Positions 44,845 through 52,849 of a stretch of 64,000 nucleotides of DNA are shown piece by piece. Every line of letters starts with the position of its first letter. The stretch's first letter is position 1. The stretch is from Microcoleus asticus IPMA8 (lineage in GTDB: Bacteria; Cyanobacteriota; Cyanobacteriia; Cyanobacteriales; Microcoleaceae), in contig NZ_SRRZ01000012.1 in assembly GCF_013179805.1 (NCBI RefSeq), positions 1-64,000 on the forward strand, given 5' to 3'. The notes below the pieces were generated by a model. The model did no database searches. It worked only from the letters and a program-made list of their open reading frames with translations, and was not told the origin of the DNA. Both the position numbers and the translations under genes were made by a program.

Positions 44845-45273
44845 TTAGCCTATTGTTCGCCGCAAAAACTTAAGTTCGCCCACATCATCTGAGAAACCCC
44901 AACGCTGGTAAAACGGCATCATGTTCGGCAAACAATTAAGATAAAAATGCTCGACAGCTTGCAGTTCAGGATGACTTAAAACAGCATCCATCAACTTCGC
45001 ACCCAGTCCCATCTTTCTGTGTGTCGGCTTGATAATGAGATCAAAAATCATGGCTCTGTATACGAAATCGGTAATGACGCGGCTAATGCCAATTAGTCGA
45101 TCGCTATCATCGACAAAACCAATGATAACATCAGTCGCAGCCAGCATTTTCACAACATCCTGCCGCGTCCGCTTGTCGCTCCAAAACTCGTTTTTGTATA
45201 AATCCATCAAGTCGGAAACCTGGCTTTCGGTCAAAATTTCGACAATTCGGTACTTATCGATTTTATCGGTCAT
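44845..45273 (-). CDS. GNAT-family N-acetyltransferase
   Basis: 142 residues. The acetyl-CoA site is the KPTHRKMGLGAKLMDAVL block (Q/R-x-x-G-x-G/A type: RKMGLGAKL at ~83-91). It is preceded by the beta-strand MIFDLIIKP and followed by YLNCLPNMMPFYQRWGFSDD, the usual C-terminal strand-helix. The start overlaps the stop of the ABC exporter gene by 11 bp, so the two are translationally coupled and likely act on a shared product. Substrate unknown. Confidence 0.85.
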   Translation of the reverse strand: MTDKIDKYRIVEILTESQVSDLMDLYKNEFWSDKRTRQDVVKMLAATDVIIGFVDDSDRLIGISRVITDFVYRAMIFDLIIKPTHRKMGLGAKLMDAVLSHPELQAVEHFYLNCLPNMMPFYQRWGFSDDVGELKFLRRTIG

Positions 45274-46873
45274 ACTCTACTTTACCGTAATCTAGTTTAA
45301 TTGCGCGATCGGCTAAATCAAAATAGCGGTCATCGTGACTAATCACAAACACCGTTTTCCCCCGCCGCTTCAACTCCGGTAGCAACTGCTTGTAAAAAAT
45401 ATCCCGGAAAAAAGGATCTTGATCCGAAGCCCATTCATCAAACAAATAAATCGGTCTATCCTCCAAATACGCCGTCAGCAAAGCCAGCCGCTTTCGCTGT
45501 CCCTGAGACAAAGCCGTAGTTGACAAAACTCCGTCTTTCACCTCAACTTTATTTTCCAAATGAAACTCTCGCAAATATTCAGCAGCCTGCTTGTCCAAAT
45601 CGTGATTAGTCATCCCCAAAAGCCTTTCAAACAGATAGAAATCCGAATAAATCGCAGAAAAATGCTGCCTGTACCACTCTCGATTTTCCTCAGTAATCGG
45701 CTGGCCATCTAGTATAATTTTTCCAGATTCAGGAATATACAAACCAGTGATTAACTTAGCTAAAGTAGACTTACCGCTGCCATTCCCGCCAATTATAAAC
45801 ACCAATTGACCGGGATGAAACTTCAAATTAAGCTCGCCCAAACTAAAATTGCTGTCTTCTTTTTCTCCCGGATAGCTGTGAATTACTCGATTTAACTCCA
45901 GCGTCTCCCACTGAGCCGTGTCAGGCAGTTTAACCGTTGAAGTTATCTCAGCTTGACTCGCCAAAGCCAATCCCATTCTCTCTATCTTTTCCACAGAAGT
46001 ATTAGCACGAAAAAGCGCCGGCAACCTTTGCAAAATATTGTTAAACGGAGACATCAAATAGGTACTTGTCAGAATGTAAGCTGACAAAACCGGAGTAGAA
46101 ACCGGCACAAATTTGGGTAAGACAAATAACAACAAACCCATCAGCATAAAAAACAGCAACTGCCCAACTCCCATCGCAACTGCACCAGTATTCAAAGCAG
46201 TCACGTTATAATTGCGGGAAGCATCAGCACTCCCCTGCAATTCTTCCGTAAAAAACTCTTGGCGCCGCAAGGAATGCAGTTTTAGTTCCTTAATTCCATC
46301 AGTAATACTGCGAAAATGCTTAAACAATATATCTTGTTCTTCTCTAGCTAAATCGAAGAATTTCCGCATTTTATTGAGCAACAACTGCACCGTGCAAATC
46401 GTCAGCACCATAAAACAAAATACAACAACAAAAACTGTACCCGAAATCGTGCTTAAATAAGTTAAGCAGCCGATAACAACGGCGATATCAACACAGAGAA
46501 AAGGAATCAAAAATATAGTATTAGAAAGCGTTCCCACATCATCTGTGAGAGTTGCCAGCAAGCGGTTAGCGCCCAACTCTTCCAAATTCCGCAAAGGAGT
46601 AGACAAAATGCCACGGCTCAAACTCAGCCGCAGATTGTAAACAGCTTCTTGAGAAAGGTAGATTAACAAAAATTGCGAGATGACTCCGGCGACGAGAGCC
46701 AAAACTGCTAATCCGGCAAAATACCAGACTAAATTCTGATTTGAATTGTCGCTAATGGCGCGGTTGATTAGAGCAATTAACATAGCGCTGCAACCGCCGC
46801 TGATTAAGCCTGTGAGTATGGCGATAGAAACATTTAACCAAGAAGCTTTTAACAGTAACCAAATTACATTCAT
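45263..46873 (-). CDS. Cyclic-peptide-export type ABC transporter (SyrD/PvdE-like)
   Basis: 536 residues: a six-helix transmembrane domain (~10-300) and one ATPase with Walker A IGGNGSGKSTLAKLI, signature region LSQGQRKRLALL, Walker B RPIYLFDEWASDQDP and VISHDDRYF switch. Walker B ending in EWASDQDP rather than E-A/P-T-S-x-L-D, together with this compact size, is characteristic of the SyrD/PvdE/cyclic-peptide export family. These are often beside nonribosomal peptide genes; none are seen here. It is coupled to the GNAT gene (11-bp overlap). Inner membrane. Confidence 0.88.
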   Translation of the reverse strand: MNVIWLLLKASWLNVSIAILTGLISGGCSAMLIALINRAISDNSNQNLVWYFAGLAVLALVAGVISQFLLIYLSQEAVYNLRLSLSRGILSTPLRNLEELGANRLLATLTDDVGTLSNTIFLIPFLCVDIAVVIGCLTYLSTISGTVFVVVFCFMVLTICTVQLLLNKMRKFFDLAREEQDILFKHFRSITDGIKELKLHSLRRQEFFTEELQGSADASRNYNVTALNTGAVAMGVGQLLFFMLMGLLLFVLPKFVPVSTPVLSAYILTSTYLMSPFNNILQRLPALFRANTSVEKIERMGLALASQAEITSTVKLPDTAQWETLELNRVIHSYPGEKEDSNFSLGELNLKFHPGQLVFIIGGNGSGKSTLAKLITGLYIPESGKIILDGQPITEENREWYRQHFSAIYSDFYLFERLLGMTNHDLDKQAAEYLREFHLENKVEVKDGVLSTTALSQGQRKRLALLTAYLEDRPIYLFDEWASDQDPFFRDIFYKQLLPELKRRGKTVFVISHDDRYFDLADRAIKLDYGKVEYDR

Positions 46874-47093
46874 AGAAGTTTATTTAGGTTGATTTTTGAC
46901 GGTAGTCAGAGCTCGATCGCACCCTTACCTATTTTGCCAAATTTTTCCCGATTTAGGGGCAACCACGGGGGGATTGCCCATACAAAAAACTATATATGGA
47001 CACTCTGCGTCCATGACTGTCTATTTGACCAATTTTTTCCAAAAATGTCCTCATCTTCTCTAAACATAGCGCGACAGATTAGGAACGAAAACT
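46874..47093. other. 220-bp intergenic region
   Basis: No gene or clear repeat. It should contain the promoter of the ABC exporter-GNAT operon on the minus strand. Confidence 0.3.
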
Positions 47094-47786
47094 TTAAATC
47101 TTAATCCCGGTAGCGTAAGTAAAATAGCTTTCTGTCACCTTAACTTCGGCTTTAAACCCGATTTTAGTTAATTTTTCTAAAAGCGAATCCGACTGGTAAT
47201 AAACTTTATAAACTTGAAATTCTCGACCGTCATTTAACTTGCGATTTTGGGAAATACAGGTTTCATCCTTCAGAATATGATTTGTGGCTGAAGATGTTTC
47301 TTCAAATAAAGAGTCAACGATAAATACTTGTCCCCCAAAGCGAACCGATCGGTAAACTTTTCCCAAAAATTCATCCACTAAAGTTGGGGGTACGTGAGAA
47401 AGCCAAAAAGCAAAGAAAACTAGATCGTACTCGCGATCGGGTTCCCATGAAAATAAATCGATCTGTCGGTAAGTAACTTGAGAAGCATTTAGCTTTTGGC
47501 GGTTAATTTCGATAACTTCTGGCGCGGCATCAAAAGCATCGAGTTCCTCGCCCACCTGCAAAAGTTCAGCAGTCCAAATACCCGTACCGCAAGCCAACTC
47601 TAAAACACTTGCAAATTTGCCAAGTTTATGGAAAGCACTTTTAACAACGGCAACCTGATTAAACCAACGCTGGTTAATTTCCGCTCCGCGATCGTAACGA
47701 CCTATTCTGTAAAACCATTCATCATATTCGCTAGCTCTGGCACGGTAGTAATCAACTTGTTCTTGGAGGTTTTCTCCAATTGTCAT
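47094..47786 (-). CDS. Class I SAM-dependent methyltransferase
   Basis: 230 residues from the ATG at 47786, which has a good AGGAAAGG ribosome site just upstream. The longer frame runs into the preceding Uma2 gene. Motif I is VLELACGTGIWTAELL, the acidic motif II is LDAFDAAPEV, and motif post-I/IV is YDLVFFAFWLSHVPP. The N-terminal EQVDYYRARASEYDEWFYRIGRYDRG is typical of small-molecule methyltransferases. A C-terminal FIVDSLFEE follows. Substrate unknown. It lies directly after the Uma2 gene on the same strand with a spacing of ~75 bp. Confidence 0.85.
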   Translation of the reverse strand: MTIGENLQEQVDYYRARASEYDEWFYRIGRYDRGAEINQRWFNQVAVVKSAFHKLGKFASVLELACGTGIWTAELLQVGEELDAFDAAPEVIEINRQKLNASQVTYRQIDLFSWEPDREYDLVFFAFWLSHVPPTLVDEFLGKVYRSVRFGGQVFIVDSLFEETSSATNHILKDETCISQNRKLNDGREFQVYKVYYQSDSLLEKLTKIGFKAEVKVTESYFTYATGIKI

Positions 47787-47860
47787 GTTCCTTTCCTCAT
47801 AGCTATATTTTGGTTTGCCAGTCATAAAGTTAAGCTTCGCATCCCCCACTAGGATGAATT

Positions 47861-48460
47861 TCATTCCTGTACTTCCGTTTCCTGGGTTTCAAATACAACC
47901 AGCTCATAAATATCGAGCATGGACATTTGCACTTCCATTGAAGCGAAGGAAACTATTGCTGATTCTCCCTCATATTCCCGAAACAACCATTCATTTGATT
48001 CTGTTTTAATATATTGTGCGACTAAAAACTCAGATTGATAGACTAACACATATTCACGGAATTCAGGGATCGATCTATAAAACCGAAACTTATCCTCCCG
48101 ATCGAAATTATTGGTAGGCTTAGAAAGCACTTCCACAATCAGCACAGGATTGAGTATTTCATCTTTCCGTCCCTCTGTGCAAACTAATTCTCCTCCAACT
48201 ACCATCACATCTGGATAAGTCCCGCGTCGATACCGAGGAATCCACAACCGCAAATCGCTCATAAATGGTCTGGCATTCTTTCCCCGCAAAGCAGATTTTA
48301 AGAACGCATAAATATTACCGATTATCTGGCTGTGATTAATACTACCACCACTCATTTGTACAATTTCTCCATCGCGGTATTCATTTCTAAACTCAGCACT
48401 TTCCTCTAACTCCCGGTACTCATCTGGAGTATAAAACTTTTCTTTAGTTTGTACTAACAT
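47861..48460 (-). CDS. Uma2-family (DUF820) PD-(D/E)XK endonuclease-like protein
   Basis: 199 residues. FYTPDEYRELEESAEFRNEYRDGEIVQMSGGS is the Uma2 N-terminal signature. The nuclease core is YPDVMVVGGE followed by PVLIVEVLSKPT, with the expected D and E-x-x/S-K residues, then FREYVLVYQSE. The copy is divergent in sequence from the one at 35633. A possible operon with the downstream methyltransferase is suggested by orientation only. Confidence 0.88.
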   Translation of the reverse strand: MLVQTKEKFYTPDEYRELEESAEFRNEYRDGEIVQMSGGSINHSQIIGNIYAFLKSALRGKNARPFMSDLRLWIPRYRRGTYPDVMVVGGELVCTEGRKDEILNPVLIVEVLSKPTNNFDREDKFRFYRSIPEFREYVLVYQSEFLVAQYIKTESNEWLFREYEGESAIVSFASMEVQMSMLDIYELVVFETQETEVQE

Positions 48461-48540
48461 GGTTGCCTCTGCACTAAATTTTATCTGCGTTAATCTGCCT
48501 AAATCTGCGGTTAAAAATCATACTTGACAGTATATCACAA

Positions 48541-48580
48541 CAAAAAAGAAACGCCCAACTTCACAAAGTTAGGCGCTTTT
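48541..48580 (-). terminator. Terminator of ndhB
   Basis: On the minus strand, GCGCCTAACTT and AAGTTGGGCGT form an 11-bp stem (with G-U pairs) around a GTG-type loop, followed by TTTCTTTTTTG. It sits ~25 bases after the ndhB stop codon. Confidence 0.8.
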
Positions 48581-48603
48581 CAATATTGCAAAACCAGGTA
48601 AAC

Positions 48604-50175
48604 TTAATCCCGGTGAGACAACAAATTAGATTCAACTTTCGCAGCAGAAATCGGTATAACGTGACTCAATGCTGACTGCAACAGGGGAGTTTTGATAACA
48701 GAATCGTTTGCTAAATTAAACAAAGGATTAGACAAAATGCCTGCCAAACTTGTCGCAACTAATGTGAGTACAACGCTGACCTGCAAAGGCCGCATTCCCT
48801 GAAGGTTCCAGCGAACTTCGGGATAATTTTTTACCGCATCTGACATCTCTTGAGGTTCCTTCACTACCATCATCTTGACAACGCGGATGTAGTAGTAAAT
48901 CGAAACCACGGTGGTAATTAATCCCAGGATAACTAAGCCGTAAAGTCCAGCTTGCCAGCCGGCCCAGAACAGATAAATTTTGCCGAAAAATCCAGCCAGG
49001 GGCGGAATTCCGCCGAGAGAAAGCAGGCAAATACTCAACGTTAAAGTTAGCAGCGGGTCTTTTTGATACAAACCCGAGTATTCGCTAATTTGGTCGGTTC
49101 CAGTCCGCAGGGAGAACAGAATGATGCAGGCGAAAGCGCCCAAGTTCATGAACAGGTAAACCAACAGATAAAATATCATGCTGGAGTAACCGGCTTCTGT
49201 TCCTGCAACCAAACCAATCATTACAAAACCGGCTTGCCCGATCGACGAATAAGCCAAAAGCCGCTTCATGCTAGTCTGGGCGAGGGCAACCACATTGCCC
49301 AACACCATGCTGAGAATGGCTAAGGCCGTGAATACGAAGTGCCACTGTGCGGTAAGTGCGGGGAAAGCAGTTGTTAACAAGCGGATTGCTAGGGCAAAAC
49401 CGGCGGCTTTGGAACCGACAGAAAGGAAGGCAACAACGGGTGTAGGAGAACCTTCGTAAACGTCAGGAGTCCATTGGTGGAAGGGAACCGCAGAGATTTT
49501 GAAGGCGATTCCGGCGATCGCAAAAACCAAAGCAATCACCAAACCGAGAGATTGACCTTCATTCACAGTAGAAAGGTTAGCTGCGATCGCACTCAGCTTA
49601 GTTTCGCCGCCAGACAACCCGTACAACAGCGAAATACCGTAGAGAAACACCGCCGAAGAAGATGCACCAATTAACAGATATTTCAAAGCAGCTTCATTGG
49701 AACGCGGGTCGCGTTTTGTGTAACCAGTCAGCAAATAAGACGAGATACTCAGAGTTTCCAACGAAATAAAAATCATCACCAATTCATCAGCGCCGCTGAG
49801 GAACATTCCCCCCAAAGTAGCGCTGAGCAAAATGCCGATAAATTCCGCTAAAGCAGTACCCGTTTGCAGTACATAGCGGACGGATATCAAAATAGTGACA
49901 GCCGCAGTCAAAGCGATAATTCCGCGAAACAGTAAACTCAAGGCATCGCTGTTAAAACCGCCCAGAAACGAGATGGTATCCGTGTTATCCCACTGCAAAC
50001 ATAAAGCAGCGACGGCGGCCAGCAAACCCGCAACGGCAACGTAGGGAGTCCAACCCGAGGAACTGCGGCCTACGATTAAATCGCCGACGAGAACAACCAA
50101 GAGGGTGATGATGACAATTCCCTCCGGTAAGATAGTTCCAGCATTTAGCTGGGCGGCAAGAGTAGCAAAATCCAT
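48604..50175 (-). CDS. ndhB: NAD(P)H-quinone oxidoreductase subunit 2 (NDH-1)
   Basis: 523 residues from the ATG at 50175, the usual NdhB length and beginning MDFATLAAQLNAGTILPEG. The open frame upstream (to 50376) enters a dispersed repeat and is rejected. About 14 hydrophobic helices are present. The proton-channel blocks ETLSISSYLLTGY (Glu on helix 5), KYLLIGASSSAVFLYG, FAIAGIAFKISAVPFHQWTPDVYEGSPTPV (broken helix with Lys and HQW) and LAYSSIGQAGFVMIGL are all present. It is a proton-pumping subunit of thylakoid NDH-1 used in respiration, cyclic electron flow and CO2 uptake. Confidence 0.97.
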   Translation of the reverse strand: MDFATLAAQLNAGTILPEGIVIITLLVVLVGDLIVGRSSSGWTPYVAVAGLLAAVAALCLQWDNTDTISFLGGFNSDALSLLFRGIIALTAAVTILISVRYVLQTGTALAEFIGILLSATLGGMFLSGADELVMIFISLETLSISSYLLTGYTKRDPRSNEAALKYLLIGASSSAVFLYGISLLYGLSGGETKLSAIAANLSTVNEGQSLGLVIALVFAIAGIAFKISAVPFHQWTPDVYEGSPTPVVAFLSVGSKAAGFALAIRLLTTAFPALTAQWHFVFTALAILSMVLGNVVALAQTSMKRLLAYSSIGQAGFVMIGLVAGTEAGYSSMIFYLLVYLFMNLGAFACIILFSLRTGTDQISEYSGLYQKDPLLTLTLSICLLSLGGIPPLAGFFGKIYLFWAGWQAGLYGLVILGLITTVVSIYYYIRVVKMMVVKEPQEMSDAVKNYPEVRWNLQGMRPLQVSVVLTLVATSLAGILSNPLFNLANDSVIKTPLLQSALSHVIPISAAKVESNLLSHRD

Positions 50176-50371
50176 ATTTTCACGCAGGTTGGGTAGTACA
50201 AGCCGCAAAGGCTGTAATGGGCAGCGAACTCGTAAAAATTCTTTACCAAACACAGATTGTAGCGGATTAGAGCTTCGCGAGCCGAGTTGAGCGGGTGTTT
50301 GTTGCGGGGGAGTGGATACTCGGTAGCGGTTTTGCATACATTTGCGGGCATTGTAGAGATTGCTGACCGAA

Positions 50372-50516
50372 AGCATCCAGGATACAAGCCCCCGGATTCA
50401 TCCGTCCAGAAATAAAAAACCTGTATCCGATAAAGGAGCCCCCGAATTTATCCGTGGGGTCAATCCTTCAATTCTTTAATCTAAAATCTAAAATCTAAAA
50501 TCTAAAATCGATTGAC
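50372..50516 (-). repeat. Dispersed ~140-bp intergenic repeat, copy B
   Basis: Reverse complement of the unit at 14799-14938, including both GGGGG-containing blocks, the CGGATACAGG core and the terminal (GATTTTA) heptamers, with a few substitutions and one ~10-base indel. It lies upstream of ndhB. Confidence 0.85.
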
Positions 50517-50589
50517 TGATGTCACCGGCGGCTATCGTCGCGATCGACCATAACTGCCACAATGTAGAAAGTTAAACCAGTAATTCGGC

Positions 50590-50805
50590 ATGACTGACTC
50601 GCTAAGTGCCTACAAACAGCAGATTCTCAATGACTTCAACAACCGTCGCGACTACGAGAATGAATTTCACAAACAGGCTGCAACTCGGTTAGTAAAATTG
50701 ATAAAAGTGCGATCGAGCCAGCAAGTTCTAGATATCGCCACCGGAACAGGTTTAGCGGCGATTGCGCAGGATGCACTTAGGTCGATCGGGCTTAAGAAAA
50801 TATGA
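50590..50805 (+). pseudogene. 5' fragment of a SAM methyltransferase
   Basis: 71 residues. The N-terminus ends in LVKLIKVRSSQQVLDIATGTGLAAIAQ, a clear motif I of a UbiE-like methyltransferase, then diverges after five further residues and stops. All later motifs are missing. The stop overlaps the next open frame by ATGA (50802-50805), so a deletion seems to have joined this gene to the region upstream of the binding-protein operon. A promoter for that operon may have been gained this way. Confidence 0.75.
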
Positions 50806-50840
50806 GTCGCCTTTTCTACACCAGGAATGCTCTATATAGT

Positions 50841-51833
50841 ATGTCTAAACCACTCAATTACATCTGTATTTTTATTATTACTTGCTGGCTGCTGTTTGCT
50901 TGTCATTTTCGGGAGCCTCTAAAAGTAAAACGTCCTCCCCTAAAAGTATCTTGTGTTCCTTTTGTTGGCTATACACCTCTCATCATTGCTCAAGAGAAAG
51001 GATTCTTCAAAGCGCAAGGAATAGACGTGGAACTGAGCTATGTAGACTACTCACAATTGCAAGACGCGGATTTCAGTGCAGGGAAGTATGATGGGATCGG
51101 ATTGACCTTGGGAGATTTTATGATCTTGAGTGCCACAAATCCTGATATCCAAGCTGTGATGGTTGTGGATGAATCGACAGGTGCAGATGTGGTAGTCGCG
51201 CAATCGGAGATTAAAACAATCCCTAACTTGAAAGGAAAAAAACTTGGTACACATCTAGGCAGTTTTAGCGAAGTCTTCGTTACTGAGATGTTGAAAACCT
51301 CTAAGCTGACGAGCGATGATGTTAGGCTGGTTAAAGTCGAGGCTTTAGAAGTTCCCGAGCGCTTACAAAACAATACTATCCAAGCAGGACACACTTGGGA
51401 ACCGCATCTTTCTGAAGCATTAAAATTAGGGGCGCATATCCTGTTTACCAGCAAACAAACCCCTGGCTTAATTTTAGATTTGCTCGCGTTTCGGGGTGAG
51501 ACCATACGCGATCGCCCCGAAGATATTCGCGCCTTTGTGCGAGGCTGGCTTCAAGGCTTGTCATATTGGGAAGCAAATATTCCCGAAGGAAACGAGATCG
51601 TGAGCAAAGCGTTGAATATTCCCAGCAAGACAGTCTCTTTCGAGGGAATAGACCTCACTGACTTTGCAGAAAATCAAAAGTTCTTTCAATCAGACAGTCC
51701 TAATTATATCTACAAAACCGCCAAGAAATATGCGGACTTTTTTATTCGCGCTGGCAATGTGACGCGCCTTCCCAATCTAGAAACCTTGTTCAATTCTTCT
51801 TTCTTAACCCCCCCTCCTAGTCTGAAACCATGA
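50841..51833 (+). CDS. Periplasmic substrate-binding lipoprotein, NMT1/SsuA-like, copy 1
   Basis: 330 residues from the ATG at 50841. An alternative ATG at 50802 adds 13 residues before the signal peptide. A lipoprotein-type signal (FIITCWLLFACH, Cys ~22) precedes an NMT1/THI5/SsuA-like binding domain: VPFVGYTPLIIAQEKGFFKAQGIDVEL, then GLTLGDFMILSATNPDIQAVMVVDESTGADVVVA and GKKLGTHLGSFSEVFVTEML. These are the usual ligand-contact loops. Homologues bind nitrate-, sulfonate-, taurine- or pyrimidine-like ligands. The gene is coupled by ATGA to copy 2. No permease or ATPase gene is present. Confidence 0.88.
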   Translation: MSKPLNYICIFIITCWLLFACHFREPLKVKRPPLKVSCVPFVGYTPLIIAQEKGFFKAQGIDVELSYVDYSQLQDADFSAGKYDGIGLTLGDFMILSATNPDIQAVMVVDESTGADVVVAQSEIKTIPNLKGKKLGTHLGSFSEVFVTEMLKTSKLTSDDVRLVKVEALEVPERLQNNTIQAGHTWEPHLSEALKLGAHILFTSKQTPGLILDLLAFRGETIRDRPEDIRAFVRGWLQGLSYWEANIPEGNEIVSKALNIPSKTVSFEGIDLTDFAENQKFFQSDSPNYIYKTAKKYADFFIRAGNVTRLPNLETLFNSSFLTPPPSLKP

Positions 51834-52849
51834 AGCGCTTCTTTTTCAACAGCATCTTTATTATTATTACCTGCTGGCTGCTGTTTTCTTGTCATTCTCC
51901 GGAATCTCTAAAAGTAAAACGTCCTCCCCTGAAAGTAAGTTTTATCTCTTTTGTTGGCCATATGCCTGGCATCATTGCTCAAGAGAAAGGATTCTTCAAA
52001 GCGCAAGGGATAGACGTGGAACTGAGCTATGTAGACTACTTACAATTGCAACAAGCAGATTTCAGTGCAGGGAAGTATGATGGGATTGGATTAACCTTGG
52101 GAGATTTCATGATCTTGAGTGCCACAAATCCTGATATCCAAGCTGTGATGGTTGTGGATGAATCGACAGGTGCAGATGTGGTAGTCGCGCAATCGGAGAT
52201 TAAAACAATTCTTAACTTGAAAGGAAAAAAGCTTGGTGCAAATCTAGGCGGCTTTAGCGAAGTCTTCGTTACTGAGATGTTGAAAATCTCTAAGCTGACG
52301 AGCGATGATGTTAGCCTGGTTAAAGTTGATGGTTTACAAGTTCCCCAGCGCTTACAAAACAATGCTATCCAAGCAGGGCACACTTGGGAACCGCATATTT
52401 CTGAATCATTAAAATTAGGAGCAAAAATTTTGTTTACAAGCAAACAAACCCCAGGCTTAATTTTGGATTTGCTCGCGTTTCGGGGTGAGGCCATACGCGA
52501 TCGCCCCGAAGATGTTCGCGCCTTTGTGCGAGGCTGGCTTCAAGGCTTGTCATATTGGGAAGCCAATATTCCCGAAGGAAACGAGATCGTGAGCAAAGCG
52601 TTGAATATTCCCAGCAAGACAATCTCTTTCGAGGGAATAGACCTCACTAACTTTGCAGAAAATCAAAAGTTCTTTCAATCAGACAGTCCTAATTATATCT
52701 ACAAAACCGCCAAGAAATATGCGGACTTTTTTATTCGCGCTGGCAATGTGACGCGCCTTCCCAATCTAGAAACCTTGTTCAATTCTTCTTTCTTAACCCC
52801 CCTTCCTAGTCTGAAACCATGAAGCGCTCCTTTTTCAACAGCATTCGTA
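50872..52849 (+). repeat. 989-bp tandem duplication spanning the binding-protein gene
   Basis: Copy 1 (~50872-51860) and copy 2 (~51861-52849) are offset by exactly 989 bp, as shown by the two ATGA junctions at 51830 and 52819 and the matching TTATTATTA..CTGCTGGCTG starts at ~50875 and ~51864. The right ends include the first codons of the following gene. Confidence 0.85.
51830..52822 (+). CDS. Periplasmic substrate-binding lipoprotein, NMT1/SsuA-like, copy 2
   Basis: 330 residues, same length as copy 1 and close to it throughout the mature domain (differences are scattered, for example VEALEVPERLQ versus VDGLQVPQRLQ). The lipobox is LLFSCHS. Its first nine residues, MKRFFFNSI, differ from copy 1 but match the start of the downstream phosphatase (MKRSFFNSI). 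This shows the gene was made by a 989-bp tandem duplication whose right end lay inside the phosphatase 5' end. ATGA overlaps couple it to both neighbours. Confidence 0.88.
   Translation: MKRFFFNSIFIIITCWLLFSCHSPESLKVKRPPLKVSFISFVGHMPGIIAQEKGFFKAQGIDVELSYVDYLQLQQADFSAGKYDGIGLTLGDFMILSATNPDIQAVMVVDESTGADVVVAQSEIKTILNLKGKKLGANLGGFSEVFVTEMLKISKLTSDDVSLVKVDGLQVPQRLQNNAIQAGHTWEPHISESLKLGAKILFTSKQTPGLILDLLAFRGEAIRDRPEDVRAFVRGWLQGLSYWEANIPEGNEIVSKALNIPSKTISFEGIDLTNFAENQKFFQSDSPNYIYKTAKKYADFFIRAGNVTRLPNLETLFNSSFLTPLPSLKP

Noticed and set aside
50176..50376. N-terminal extension of ndhB by 67 codons
   Set aside because: The extension starts inside a dispersed repeat and NdhB proteins normally begin MDF...; the ATG at 50175 gives the correct length.
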